Source of the DNA: CAVPJW01 sp963705525
GTDB taxonomy: Bacteria > Acidobacteriota > Vicinamibacteria > Vicinamibacterales > CAVPJW01
DNA: 64,000 nt
Assembly (NCBI GenBank): GCA_963705525.1
Contig: CAVPJW010000004.1
Location: 1,054,001-1,118,000 of the forward strand
Reading direction: 5' to 3'
Position 1 is the stretch's first letter, and every line of letters starts with the position of its first letter. Below are positions 15,134 to 22,836 of this stretch, piece after piece. The position numbers and the translations under genes were made by a program. The notes below the pieces were generated by a model. It made no database searches. It was given only the letters and a program-made list of their open reading frames with translations, and had not been told where the DNA came from.

Positions 15134-17172
15134 GCGAGCCAATCATTCGTGCGCGCGAACTCACGAAGACGTTTGAAATCGGGAAGCTGGCAGTGCAGGC
15201 ACTCAGGGGCGTCGATCTCGACGTCACGGAGGGCGAGTTCCTCGCACTTGTCGGACCATCGGGCAGCGGCAAGACAACGTTGCTCAATCTGATCGGGGCT
15301 CTCGATGTGCCGACCTCCGGCGAGTTGATCGTGGTCGGGCAGCGCATCTCCGACCTCTCACGCCACCAGCGGGCCGAATTACGGCTGAGTTCCATAGGGT
15401 TCGTCTTCCAGGCCTATAACCTGGTCCCGGTTCTGACGGCGCTCGAGAATGTCGAGTTCGTCCTCGAGTTGCAGGGTGTGACCGCCGAACGCCGAATCCG
15501 CGCGAAGCAGATTCTCTCCGAGCTTGGGCTCGTCGATCTTGCAGACCGCCGCCCGAGCGAACTCTCAGGGGGTCAGCAGCAGCGAGTCGCCGTCGCCAGG
15601 GCCGTGGCAGCGCGTCCACGCTTGGTACTGGCCGACGAGCCCACCGCGAACCTGGATGGTGAAAATGCCGAGACGCTCATGCACCTGATGCGCGACTTGA
15701 AGGACAAGCATCACACGACGTTCATCTTTTCAACCCACGACCCGCGAGTCGTCGCCCACGCGTTGCGGGTGGTCACGTTGGTCGATGGGCGGATCGCGCG
15801 AGACGAGCCGAAGCTCGGCGAGGCCCCACACCCAATTTCGCCACTCCGGCACAATGACACCAGGACTGGCCGAGAGGTAGACGCGCGGATGCGTCCGGGT
15901 GTCACGTCGATCGTATTGCTCCTAATCCTCTCGACAGGAACCCGCGCCTCCAGTCAGGAACCCACCAATCCCGTCTCCTCTCCGGCCACTCCAATCGCAG
16001 ATTCCGCGCTGAGGCTGCGCACTTCATTCAAAGCAACCGGCCTGATCTCCCACGCTCCCGACGATCCGGTGCTCTATCCCGAACAGAACAGCGCAACGTC
16101 GTACTGGAGGCTGAGGCTTGAGCCTGAGTGGCTGGCGACACCGAAGGTCCGGGTTGGTGCCGCTTACGAGCAGCGCTTGAGACTCTATCCCCGATCTGCA
16201 GGGTTCGTGGGCACGGCGATCTTGCCACCCGACACGAAGGCGCCCTACCGCATCAGCCAACTCGATTGGCAGATCGCCGCCTCACCCGGCCTCATGTGGC
16301 GGCAGGAGATCGATCGCGCCTGGGCAACAGTTCGGTTGCCGCGTACCGAACTCACGGTGGGCCGGCAGGCCGTCGGCTGGGGGCGCGGCGTGCTGTTTGG
16401 TGCCGTCGATCTGTTTTCGCCGTTTTCTCCGACCGAAGTCGATCGCGAGTGGAGGCGGGGTGTCGACGCGATTCGGGCCGACGTGAAACTGGCCGATCGA
16501 GTATCGATCGACGGCGTCGGCGCCTTCGGTGAGACGACCGATGAGTCCGCCTTTGCGGCACGGCTGCGCGGTTATGCAGGAAGGGCGGACGTCGAAGTGG
16601 TTGGCGGCTGGCGCGCCCGCGACGTGTTCGCGGGACTGACCAGTTCAGCGGCGGTTGGCGATGCCGAACTCCACGGCGAGCTTGCCGTCTTCCGGACGCC
16701 CGAACCGCTCCCGACCGCGGAGGCCGGCGACGACGACCGCACAACGGTGAAGGCAGTGGTGGGCGGTTCGTATCGATTCGCTCTCGGCAGCGGCCTTCTT
16801 GTATTCGCCGAGTACCATTACTCTGGCTTCGGTGCGAAACGAGCGGAAGACATCCTTCAACTGCTTCAGAACCCGGAGTTCCAGGAACGTTTCCTCCGCG
16901 GCGATACCCAGATTCTTCTGCGTCACGCGATCGCCGTCCTGGGCGGCTACGAATTCACCCCTGAGCTCAGGCTCGACGGCCAGTGGCTGCAGAGCCCCGT
17001 CGATGGATCGGGGCTCGTGACCTCCTCCGCGACAATCACGCTCGGCGACAAGCTGTCGTTCCTGGTATCCGGCTACCTGCCATACGGTCGCCCACCCGAG
17101 GGTCCTATGTTAAAGAGCGAATACGGCGTCGCGGCGCGATCCCTGCTGCTGCAAATCAGAATCTACGTGTAG
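15130..17172 (+). CDS. LolD/MacB-type ABC ATPase reading in frame into an outer-membrane beta-barrel protein
   Basis: 680 codons without a stop. Residues 1-~235 are a complete ATPase: GPSGSGKTT Walker A (42-50), FVFQAYNL Q-loop, LSGGQQQR signature, LVLADEPTANLD Walker B and FSTHDPR H-loop. After a linker of non-domain character comes an internal signal-peptide-like stretch (MRPGVTSIVLLLILSTGTRA, residue 254 on) and a ~400-residue protein rich in alternating beta strands (VGAAYEQRLRLYPRSAGFVG, WRQEIDRAWATVRLP, LVFAEYHYSGFG), ending in an aromatic or hydrophobic strand as beta-barrels do. A cytosolic ATPase joined to an outer-membrane barrel is biologically awkward, so two proteins, or a lost stop, is the likelier reading. 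Confidence 0.85.
   Translation: MSEPIIRARELTKTFEIGKLAVQALRGVDLDVTEGEFLALVGPSGSGKTTLLNLIGALDVPTSGELIVVGQRISDLSRHQRAELRLSSIGFVFQAYNLVPVLTALENVEFVLELQGVTAERRIRAKQILSELGLVDLADRRPSELSGGQQQRVAVARAVAARPRLVLADEPTANLDGENAETLMHLMRDLKDKHHTTFIFSTHDPRVVAHALRVVTLVDGRIARDEPKLGEAPHPISPLRHNDTRTGREVDARMRPGVTSIVLLLILSTGTRASSQEPTNPVSSPATPIADSALRLRTSFKATGLISHAPDDPVLYPEQNSATSYWRLRLEPEWLATPKVRVGAAYEQRLRLYPRSAGFVGTAILPPDTKAPYRISQLDWQIAASPGLMWRQEIDRAWATVRLPRTELTVGRQAVGWGRGVLFGAVDLFSPFSPTEVDREWRRGVDAIRADVKLADRVSIDGVGAFGETTDESAFAARLRGYAGRADVEVVGGWRARDVFAGLTSSAAVGDAELHGELAVFRTPEPLPTAEAGDDDRTTVKAVVGGSYRFALGSGLLVFAEYHYSGFGAKRAEDILQLLQNPEFQERFLRGDTQILLRHAIAVLGGYEFTPELRLDGQWLQSPVDGSGLVTSSATITLGDKLSFLVSGYLPYGRPPEGPMLKSEYGVAARSLLLQIRIYV
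15889..17172 (+). CDS. Putative outer-membrane beta-barrel protein (alternative separate CDS)
   Basis: If translation restarts at the internal ATG (15889), a 427-residue protein with its own signal peptide is made. The strands RLRTSFKATGLISH, SYWRLRLEPEW and LSFLVSGYLPYG, and the conserved VGRQAVGWGRGVLFGAVDLFSPFSP core, resemble porin-like DUF1302/alginate-export barrels. A TAG at 15878-15880 in another frame would end the ATPase if one base were lost or gained upstream. It would be the outer-membrane exit or acceptor of the LolA-like/ABC cassette. I favour this reading over a true fusion. Confidence 0.55.
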   Translation: MRPGVTSIVLLLILSTGTRASSQEPTNPVSSPATPIADSALRLRTSFKATGLISHAPDDPVLYPEQNSATSYWRLRLEPEWLATPKVRVGAAYEQRLRLYPRSAGFVGTAILPPDTKAPYRISQLDWQIAASPGLMWRQEIDRAWATVRLPRTELTVGRQAVGWGRGVLFGAVDLFSPFSPTEVDREWRRGVDAIRADVKLADRVSIDGVGAFGETTDESAFAARLRGYAGRADVEVVGGWRARDVFAGLTSSAAVGDAELHGELAVFRTPEPLPTAEAGDDDRTTVKAVVGGSYRFALGSGLLVFAEYHYSGFGAKRAEDILQLLQNPEFQERFLRGDTQILLRHAIAVLGGYEFTPELRLDGQWLQSPVDGSGLVTSSATITLGDKLSFLVSGYLPYGRPPEGPMLKSEYGVAARSLLLQIRIYV

Positions 17173-17286
17173 CCGAGCATCGGAAACGACTCCACGGCAC
17201 TCTGGCGATTCACACGGCCTTCAAGAAGACGATTCTGAGATGCAGGCCTATGAAGGAAGGCAGACGCGCCCGGCCCTCGAGACCAA

Positions 17287-17922
17287 CTAGCCGCGTCTCG
17301 GAGTCGTGCGCCGCTTACGAGGTCGCATCAAAGGCGGAACCGGTTGACCCTTGGCGGAGCTGGCCATCAACACGTGGAGCCGCCGCAGTCGAGTCTCGAG
17401 GCGTTTGGCGCTCATTACCCAGAAGGCGCACGTCCGGCGATACCACGGCGCCTGCGTCTCAAAGAACCGCCAGGCACGGGGGGTCCGCTTGAAGATTCGG
17501 ACAAACGCCGGATCGAGCTCGCGGGGCCGCGACTCGTATGAGTATTCAATCGGATGATTCTTCCCTCGAGCTTGAAACGCGGCGAGGCCGGCAGGCTTCA
17601 TGCGACCTTCAGCTTCGAGCTGCGTGGCGCGTTTGACATTAATCGCGCTCCACTTGCTCCGAGGCCGGCGCGGCGTGAACCGCACCGTGTAGCTGTCCTC
17701 GTCCAACCGCTTGCGCACTCCGTCGATCCAGCCGAATGCGAGCGCCTCGTCGAGCGCGTCGAAGTAGCCGATGCCTCGATCGCTCGCGTGATTCTTGAAA
17801 CAGCGGAGGCTGAGCTCCGTGACCGTCTTGTGATGAGTCTCGAGCCACGCGCGGAAATCGGCTATCGTGGCAAATGCCGTCGGCTTCAGCGCGCGCGTCG
17901 TCGCGGATTTCTGCGGAGTCAT
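17287..17922 (-). CDS. YdeI/OmpD-associated family protein
   Basis: 211 residues. FADFRAWLETHHKTVTELSLRCFKNHASDRGIGYFDALDEALAFGWIDG, then DEDSYTVRFTPRRPRSKWSAINVKRATQLEAEGRM, and the basic C-terminus are diagnostic of the YdeI/OmpD-associated family. Members are linked to antimicrobial peptide resistance in enterobacteria, but biochemical activity is unproven. The C-terminal Arg/Lys-rich tail (RPRKRRTTPRRG) could bind nucleic acid. It is convergent with the beta-barrel gene. Confidence 0.9.
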   Translation of the reverse strand: MTPQKSATTRALKPTAFATIADFRAWLETHHKTVTELSLRCFKNHASDRGIGYFDALDEALAFGWIDGVRKRLDEDSYTVRFTPRRPRSKWSAINVKRATQLEAEGRMKPAGLAAFQARGKNHPIEYSYESRPRELDPAFVRIFKRTPRAWRFFETQAPWYRRTCAFWVMSAKRLETRLRRLHVLMASSAKGQPVPPLMRPRKRRTTPRRG

Positions 17923-17941
17923 CGGTCCGCCGATGATTCGC

Positions 17942-18757
17942 TCAGCGAGAAATCCCGAGCGTCCGCTCAGTGCCGGTCTTGATCAGCTCCGTCTCACCCG
18001 GCCCCTGGAAGAACGAGAATCCTGCGCGATCTTTCCAGGCCAGCGGTCCGCCCAGCTTGCGGCCGGCTTTCGCGGTCGCCTCCGCGATCCGGGTCACCAG
18101 CGCCTCGTATGCGGGATCGCCGCGACGCAGTCCCGAGAAGTTTCCAAGATCCGTCGCTGCCGCAAAGACCACGTCCACACCTGGCACGGCGGCAATCTGA
18201 TCGGCGACCTTCACGCCGTCCGGCGTTTCGATCATGATCACGACGAGCATGTTGTCGTTGATCGTGTCGTGGTATTTTTCGCCGCCCCAAAGCGCTGAGT
18301 ATTGCCCGGCGCCCTGACTGCGGCGGCCGACCGGTGGATACTTCGACCACTTCACCGCCGCCTGCGCCTTTTCAACGGTGTCCACCGTGGGCACGATGAT
18401 GCCCAGCGCGCCGATGTCTGTGGCTTTCTGGATCTCGCTCTCGGTCGCGTCCGGGACGCGGATCATCGGTGTCGCAGCCGATCCGCGGCAGGCCCAGATC
18501 ATTTTCGACACCTGATCGTACGTGAGCGGGCTGTGCTGCATTTCGATCCAGAGAAAGTCGAAGCCCGAGCTGGCCATGGCGCAGTACATAGCTGGATCGG
18601 GCGAGAAGACCGTTCCGCCAACAATCGGTTTCCCGGCCATGAGCTTCTGCTTCGCGGTGTTGTAGAGCGGCGACGCGGATTGCGCGCGCGCATGTGGCAT
18701 CGACCACGTCGCCAGTGCCACACCCGTAAGGGCCAGCATCTTCACGTTCGAATTCAT
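17942..18757 (-). CDS. HpcH/HpaI aldolase-citrate lyase family protein, exported
   Basis: 271 residues. A signal peptide (MLALTGVALATWSMPHARAQ) precedes a class II pyruvate-aldolase barrel: FDFLWIEMQHSPLTYDQV, then TPMIRVPDATESEIQKATDIGALGIIVPTVDTVEKA, MIETPDGVKVADQI and VDVVFAAATDLGNFSG. The Glu in IETPDG and the Asp in AATDLG are the metal ligands in this family. Homologues cleave 4-hydroxy-2-oxo acids in the cytosol, so the secretion signal is unusual. It is followed on the same strand by the YdeI gene. Confidence 0.85.
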   Translation of the reverse strand: MNSNVKMLALTGVALATWSMPHARAQSASPLYNTAKQKLMAGKPIVGGTVFSPDPAMYCAMASSGFDFLWIEMQHSPLTYDQVSKMIWACRGSAATPMIRVPDATESEIQKATDIGALGIIVPTVDTVEKAQAAVKWSKYPPVGRRSQGAGQYSALWGGEKYHDTINDNMLVVIMIETPDGVKVADQIAAVPGVDVVFAAATDLGNFSGLRRGDPAYEALVTRIAEATAKAGRKLGGPLAWKDRAGFSFFQGPGETELIKTGTERTLGISR

Positions 18758-18770
18758 GAATCCTCCACTT

Positions 18771-18794
18771 CCCAGACCTGAAGGTCTGGGCTAC
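18771..18794 (-). repeat. Palindromic intergenic element, copy 3
   Basis: Identical to the 5411 copy across 24 bases. It lies between the end of the CPBP gene (stop at 18807) and the start of the HpcH/HpaI gene, again with GTAGCCC nearest the upstream gene end. Confidence 0.9.
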
Positions 18795-18806
18795 GTACGG
18801 TCTTAG

Positions 18807-19670
18807 CTATTGACCGGGTAGCTGACTGCGACGACGCCAGAAGATTAATGCAGCGATGCACGCGGCAATCGCCAACCCGGCGCCGAACTCTCCGATGATC
18901 CATTTCGTCCGACCCGTATCGACTGTCAGCGGATCGAAGATACCCTGAATGAAAAGATTGTGACTCGCGTGAAGCAGCATGCCGGTCCAGACGCTGCCGC
19001 TGGCGAGACGCATCCATGCGAACACGAAGCTGATCCCGATGACCATCACGGTGAAACAGAGCAGACCATACCAGGGCGCCGTTCCGGCGTTGTAGTCGGC
19101 GAACAGCAGAAGCGGGTAATGCCACATCGACCAGGCGATGCCGCTGATGAGCGAGGCGTTCGTGAAGCTCGTGACCCTGGCAAGCTCCGGCACGAGAAAA
19201 CCGCGCCAGCCAAGCTCCTCACCGAGGGCGGACGCACAACTCCCCGGCATGCCCAGTGTGCCGACCGTCACGAAATACAGCACGAGCACGAGAGAGTCCG
19301 GAAGTCCGCGCCACCCGAAGGAAGCGGCCTGGCGATGGAGGAACTCCTGGTTGTAGAAGCCGCCGAGTCCTGTGATCCAGACGATGGCATAGACGACGAA
19401 GGCGTATGCGATGGGAACGAGATAACTGGCGAGTTGAAACCGCGTATGGCCCCACCTCCAGCCGTGATGCGCGAGCGATCTCTCGTACCGGTAGCGCGTA
19501 ATGAGGCCTGCGAGACCCGGGCACCACATCAGCCCGGTGACGTACAGGCCGCGGCCGGTATCGAGAGAGCCGGCGTGAATGATGAGCGCGTAGAAGACCG
19601 AACTGAACGCCGCCGTCAGCAGCAGAAACAGGCGGATGCGCGACCAGGGACGATCGGGAGGTTGAGGCAT
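18807..19670 (-). CDS. CPBP family intramembrane metalloprotease
   Basis: 287 residues with seven to eight hydrophobic segments. The diagnostic ALGEELGWRGFLVPEL carries the EExxxR motif, SMWHYPLLLFADYN the motif 2 His, and FVFAWMRLASGSVWTGMLLHASHNLFIQ the final conserved FxxxxxxxxS..HxxxN block. These bacterial CAAX-protease relatives (Abi family) cut within membranes and include immunity and regulatory proteins. The substrate is not evident. It is divergent from the plus-strand membrane-protein locus that starts at 19803. Confidence 0.9.
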   Translation of the reverse strand: MPQPPDRPWSRIRLFLLLTAAFSSVFYALIIHAGSLDTGRGLYVTGLMWCPGLAGLITRYRYERSLAHHGWRWGHTRFQLASYLVPIAYAFVVYAIVWITGLGGFYNQEFLHRQAASFGWRGLPDSLVLVLYFVTVGTLGMPGSCASALGEELGWRGFLVPELARVTSFTNASLISGIAWSMWHYPLLLFADYNAGTAPWYGLLCFTVMVIGISFVFAWMRLASGSVWTGMLLHASHNLFIQGIFDPLTVDTGRTKWIIGEFGAGLAIAACIAALIFWRRRSQLPGQ

Positions 19671-19802
19671 CGAGGCCCTTTCGGGACGGCCGTATTCTTA
19701 CATGACCGCGCCGCCTTCCGAACGGGCGCCGGTGTACACTCCCCCACCCATCAGACTTCATCAAGCGGTCGGAGGCTGCGGCCTCCTGCCGGTTGAACGC
19801 CA

Positions 19803-21761
19803 ATGAACCAGCGGTACCGGAGCGCGCGCAGCAGCCTCGTCCGTGACGCGCTGATCGTCTTCTGCGCGGCAGCGGTCCTGACGCTGGTGATGGCGGCGCC
19901 CGTCATCCTCCACCCAACGACGCGGCTCTTCGGGAACGAGATCGTCGGCCGCCATCACGATCCCTTTACGGTGATGGCACAGTGGCAATCGTCGCTCAAC
20001 CCGCGGGTCCAGATGCAGGTCGCGACCGATTGGCCCGGCATGGCCCTGACACGCATCGTGGGACCGGTCGCCGCGTTCAACATGGTGATCCTGGCGAGCT
20101 TTCCTCTCGCCGCGCTCGCCGCCTGGCTGTTTACGTCGTACCTGACGTCGTCTCGAACGGCAGCGACATTCGCGGCCCTGGCCTTCGCCTTCTCAACCTT
20201 TCACGTCGCGCACGCGGCCTATCATCCTCACGTCGCCCAGGTTGGGTGGATGCCGCTCTACCTGCTCGCATTGTGGATGGCCATCGATCGATTCACGGTA
20301 TTCCGCGGCGTGATGCTGATCGGCTCCGCCGCGCTCGTCGGCCTCTCCAATTTCTACGGCGCGCTGATCGCGGCGGTTCTGACTCCGGTCGTGGTGATTG
20401 CCCGCGCGCTGGTTGGACCGCGCGGCGAGGAACTCGCCAGAACCGTCGTGACGCTGACGATGCTCGCGCTCGCCGGCGCAGCCTTCGTGTATCTCCTCGC
20501 GCCGGGCATCCTGACTGGCCGGCTCGATCCGTCATGGGCCTTTCCCTATGCGGATCTGAAACTCTACGGCGCGCGGTGGTGGGCCTATGGGATGCCCGGT
20601 GTAGAGCATCCGACGATGGGCACGTGGGCGCGCTCGTTCTTCACGGCCCACGGCGTCCACGAAGCGCTGCTCGAACAGCAGCTCGCGCCGGGATGGCCGA
20701 TCCTGCTTCTTGCCCTGATTGCGCTTGGCGTCTGGCTCCGCGGAGCGGGTGACAGGTCCCTGTTCCGCGCGATTCCCGCGCTGCTCCTCGTCGCGGTCAC
20801 GGCGTTCATCTGCTCGCTCGCGCCCGACAGCGCATCGGCATGATTCCTCTGCCGAGCCCCGCGGTCGCAATCCATTCGGTTGCGCCCATGTTCCGCGTGT
20901 ACGCGCGCTTCGGTCTCGTAGTGAGCCTTGTGACGGCGCTGCTGGCTGGACTGGGCTTCGCGTGCCTCGTCACCTCTCCACGTCGCGGCCCCCGCGCCAT
21001 CGCCTACGCGCTGGCCCTGATGGCATTCGTCGAGCTCTGTCCATTTCCTCCGTGGCGCTGGCACGATGTGCTGCCGACGAAGGCGCATCGCTGGATCACG
21101 CGGCTTCCCTCCAGCGCGCGCATCTTCGACTCGCCCCGGCGAGCGCGGAAGACGTGCTCGTGCCGCAGTTCACGGGACACGCATTTCAGTTCCAGACCGA
21201 CGAAGTCATCATTTCGACGACCTCGCCGGCAGCTGGCCGCGCTCGGCTCCGCACGTGGCGCGCCCGGCAGCGCGTCTCGTAATCAATCATCGGCGACGGT
21301 ATTGGGCCTCGCGACCTTCCCCGACAGCACGGTGTTCGCCTGGGGCGGCGCCGTCCACGGTGTTCGTCCATCGCGCGTCCGGGTTTTCCGACTGCGAACG
21401 AAGCGCCGAGGGATCGTGGCGCTGGATGGCCGATCGGGGAGAGTGGCAAATCGACAATCTCGCGCCGGAACCGCGGACTGTGGCCGTGGCCATCGAACTT
21501 CAAGCCTTTCCCGGCGAACGCGCGATCGCGATAGATGTCAACGGGCATCCGATTCAAGAAGTTCTTGTGCAACCCGCGCGAGAGTGGCATAGAATCGGGC
21601 CCCTTGTGCTGCAGGCCGGCGCCAACCGCCTGCAGTTCCGGCCCCTGACCTCGCCAACGGTGGCGGCGGACGTCCTGCACAACGGCGATCCCCGACGCTT
21701 GTCTCTGGCTGTGTGGACCTGGAAGTGGCTCGGGCCGCCTGTGCGGAGCGTCAAGGAATGA
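19803..21761 (+). pseudogene. Polytopic membrane protein (YfhO/PMT-like) with at least three frame breaks
   Basis: The first frame gives 346 residues with about nine TMs (ALIVFCAAAVLTLVMAAPVIL, VAAFNMVILASFPLAALAAWLF, and others) and a conserved first loop (NEIVGRHHDPFTVMAQW), typical of lipid-linked-sugar-dependent membrane glycosyltransferase-like proteins. It loses frame near 20830. FRVYARFGLVVSLVTALLAGLGF continues in another frame, DVLVPQFTGHAFQFQTDEV in a third near 21180, and DDLAGSWPR and EWQIDNLAPEPRTVAVAIEL in the original frame to the stop. The restored protein would be ~650 residues with a C-terminal beta-sandwich. The stop overlaps the SpeD start (ATGA). Function is inferred only. 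Confidence 0.65.
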
Positions 21762-22324
21762 GTGTGGAGACCACGCCCGTCCTCGTGACCGCCGACCTCA
21801 CCGGATGCGGTTTACTCCCCACGCTCGGCACGGCCGACATCCACGCCGCGTTCGAAAGTGCCCTCATCCGCGCAGGTGCCACCATTGTCAGGACGACGTC
21901 ACATCAATTTCCGGCCCACGGCCTGACCTCGGTCCTCGTGCTGGCGGAATCGCACGCGGTTCTTCACACATGGCCCGAGACAGGCACGGTTCACATCGAC
22001 ATCTTCACGTGCTCGCCGCTCCTCGCCGCAAGACAGGCCATCGATGACCTGGCGCGCGCGTTCGGCGCCTTGCAGGTGGACGTTCACCAGACCCGTCGCG
22101 CAGGAGGTCGGCCTCGAGATGTCGCGATTGGTCGGCCTCAGCCTGATAGGGCGCGAGGCCCAGCCGGATTCATCGCCCGCGCGGCCGCCCTGAGCGTGGC
22201 GCTGTTCGGCGCGCTGCGTCTGCCATGGGTCGAACAGCAGCTGCTCTGGCCGTTTACGCTCTTCCAGGAACAACTCGCCACGATCTGGAGCGGCGGACCG
22301 CACAGGCGGTCCGCGTGGATCTGA
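21758..22324 (+). CDS. S-adenosylmethionine decarboxylase-like protein (SpeD), N-terminal to an exosortase-like segment
   Basis: Residues 1-~116 are a bacterial pyruvoyl AdoMet decarboxylase: TADLTGCG, then SVLVLAESHAVLHTWPETG and HIDIFTCS. By alignment the self-processing Ser (Ser65 in ESH), the His (His70) and the Cys (Cys85) fall at the same spacing as Ser63, His68 and Cys83 of the Thermotoga enzyme. That enzyme's Ser55 aligns with Thr57 here. An Arg-rich linker then runs in frame into a hydrophobic helix (FIARAAALSVALFGALRLP) that belongs to an exosortase. The 188-codon frame ends early because of a frame break. SpeD makes decarboxylated AdoMet for spermidine, but the setting suggests another use. 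Whether the two parts are one protein is uncertain. Confidence 0.75.
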   Translation: MSVETTPVLVTADLTGCGLLPTLGTADIHAAFESALIRAGATIVRTTSHQFPAHGLTSVLVLAESHAVLHTWPETGTVHIDIFTCSPLLAARQAIDDLARAFGALQVDVHQTRRAGGRPRDVAIGRPQPDRARGPAGFIARAAALSVALFGALRLPWVEQQLLWPFTLFQEQLATIWSGGPHRRSAWI

Positions 22325-22610
22325 GCTGCAGCGGGTCGGATGCATCGCGCTCTGCATGGGCGCGATCCTGGCGTGGCCGGCGTCGAAGCGCGCGCGGGCT
22401 ATCGGCGCGGTTGCGGGCGCCGCACTCATCTTCGCCATCAACATCCTCCGCATTGCGACGCTGGCGCGCGCGAGCACCTCGACGTGGTTCACTACGCTGC
22501 ACATCTATATCTGGCCGCTCGTCCTGACGGTGGCCATCGCCGCGTATTTCTTTGCGTGGCTGTCGCTCGTGCCCCTCACCTTACACGCGCGCTGGCAGTA
22601 TGTAGCCCAG
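22166..22610 (+). pseudogene. Exosortase/archaeosortase-like membrane cysteine transpeptidase, read in three frames
   Basis: Pieces in successive frames join into a small exosortase. An N-terminal TM (LSVALFGALRLPWVEQQLLW) ends at TIWSGG. The next frame gives VRVDLSCSGSD with the catalytic Cys. A third frame, from ~22345, gives MGAILAWPASKRARAIGAV, ALIFAINILRIATL with the catalytic Arg, TTLHIYIWPL with the His, and two TMs. Cys-Arg-His in this order and membrane context is the exosortase signature. One break lies inside a perfect hairpin (22293-22314), which favours a sequencing error. Exosortases cleave PEP-CTERM-like tails from secreted proteins. No such substrate is visible here. Confidence 0.7.
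22293..22314. other. Perfect inverted repeat inside the exosortase coding region
   Basis: Arms GCGGACCGC and GCGGTCCGC (9 bp each) flank a 4-nt ACAG loop. The reading frame of the exosortase changes exactly here. Strong GC hairpins are a known cause of indel errors. Confidence 0.8.
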
Positions 22611-22626
22611 ACCTTTAGGTCTTGGG
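22602..22626 (+). repeat. Palindromic intergenic element, copy 4 (imperfect)
   Basis: GTAGCCCAGACC, a TTT centre and GGTCTTGGG with one extra T in the right arm. It is oriented with GTAG toward the end of the upstream exosortase gene, as in the other copies but on the plus strand. It marks the true end of that gene. Confidence 0.75.
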
Positions 22627-22836
22627 ACCGTGAAAATAAAAAAAAAAAAAAAAATAATAAAAATATAATTACGGCTGAATGAGAGGAGTGGATAGGGGGG
22701 GTGAAGATTGACAGTTATTGGAGGATAAGATTGAGGTGATGTTAAAGAAAGATGGGAGCGGAGACTACGGTGGGGGGATGTATTCAGGGTAATAGCGCAT
22801 GATGGGGGTGAGATGTGAATAAAAAAAAAAAAAAGC
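22627..22836. other. Anomalous A-tract/G-rich segment of foreign composition; no gene seen
   Basis: Two long A runs (17 at 22638-22654, 14 at 22821-22834), each preceded by a GTGAAAATA or GTGAATA-like sequence, bracket ~165 bases that are rich in A, G and T and very poor in C on the plus strand, with runs such as GGGGGGG. Nothing else in the window looks like this. The flanking coding sequence is normal GC. It has no plausible reading frame. The likeliest reading is a gap-filling or low-quality assembly join; an inserted element is less likely. Confidence 0.7.
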
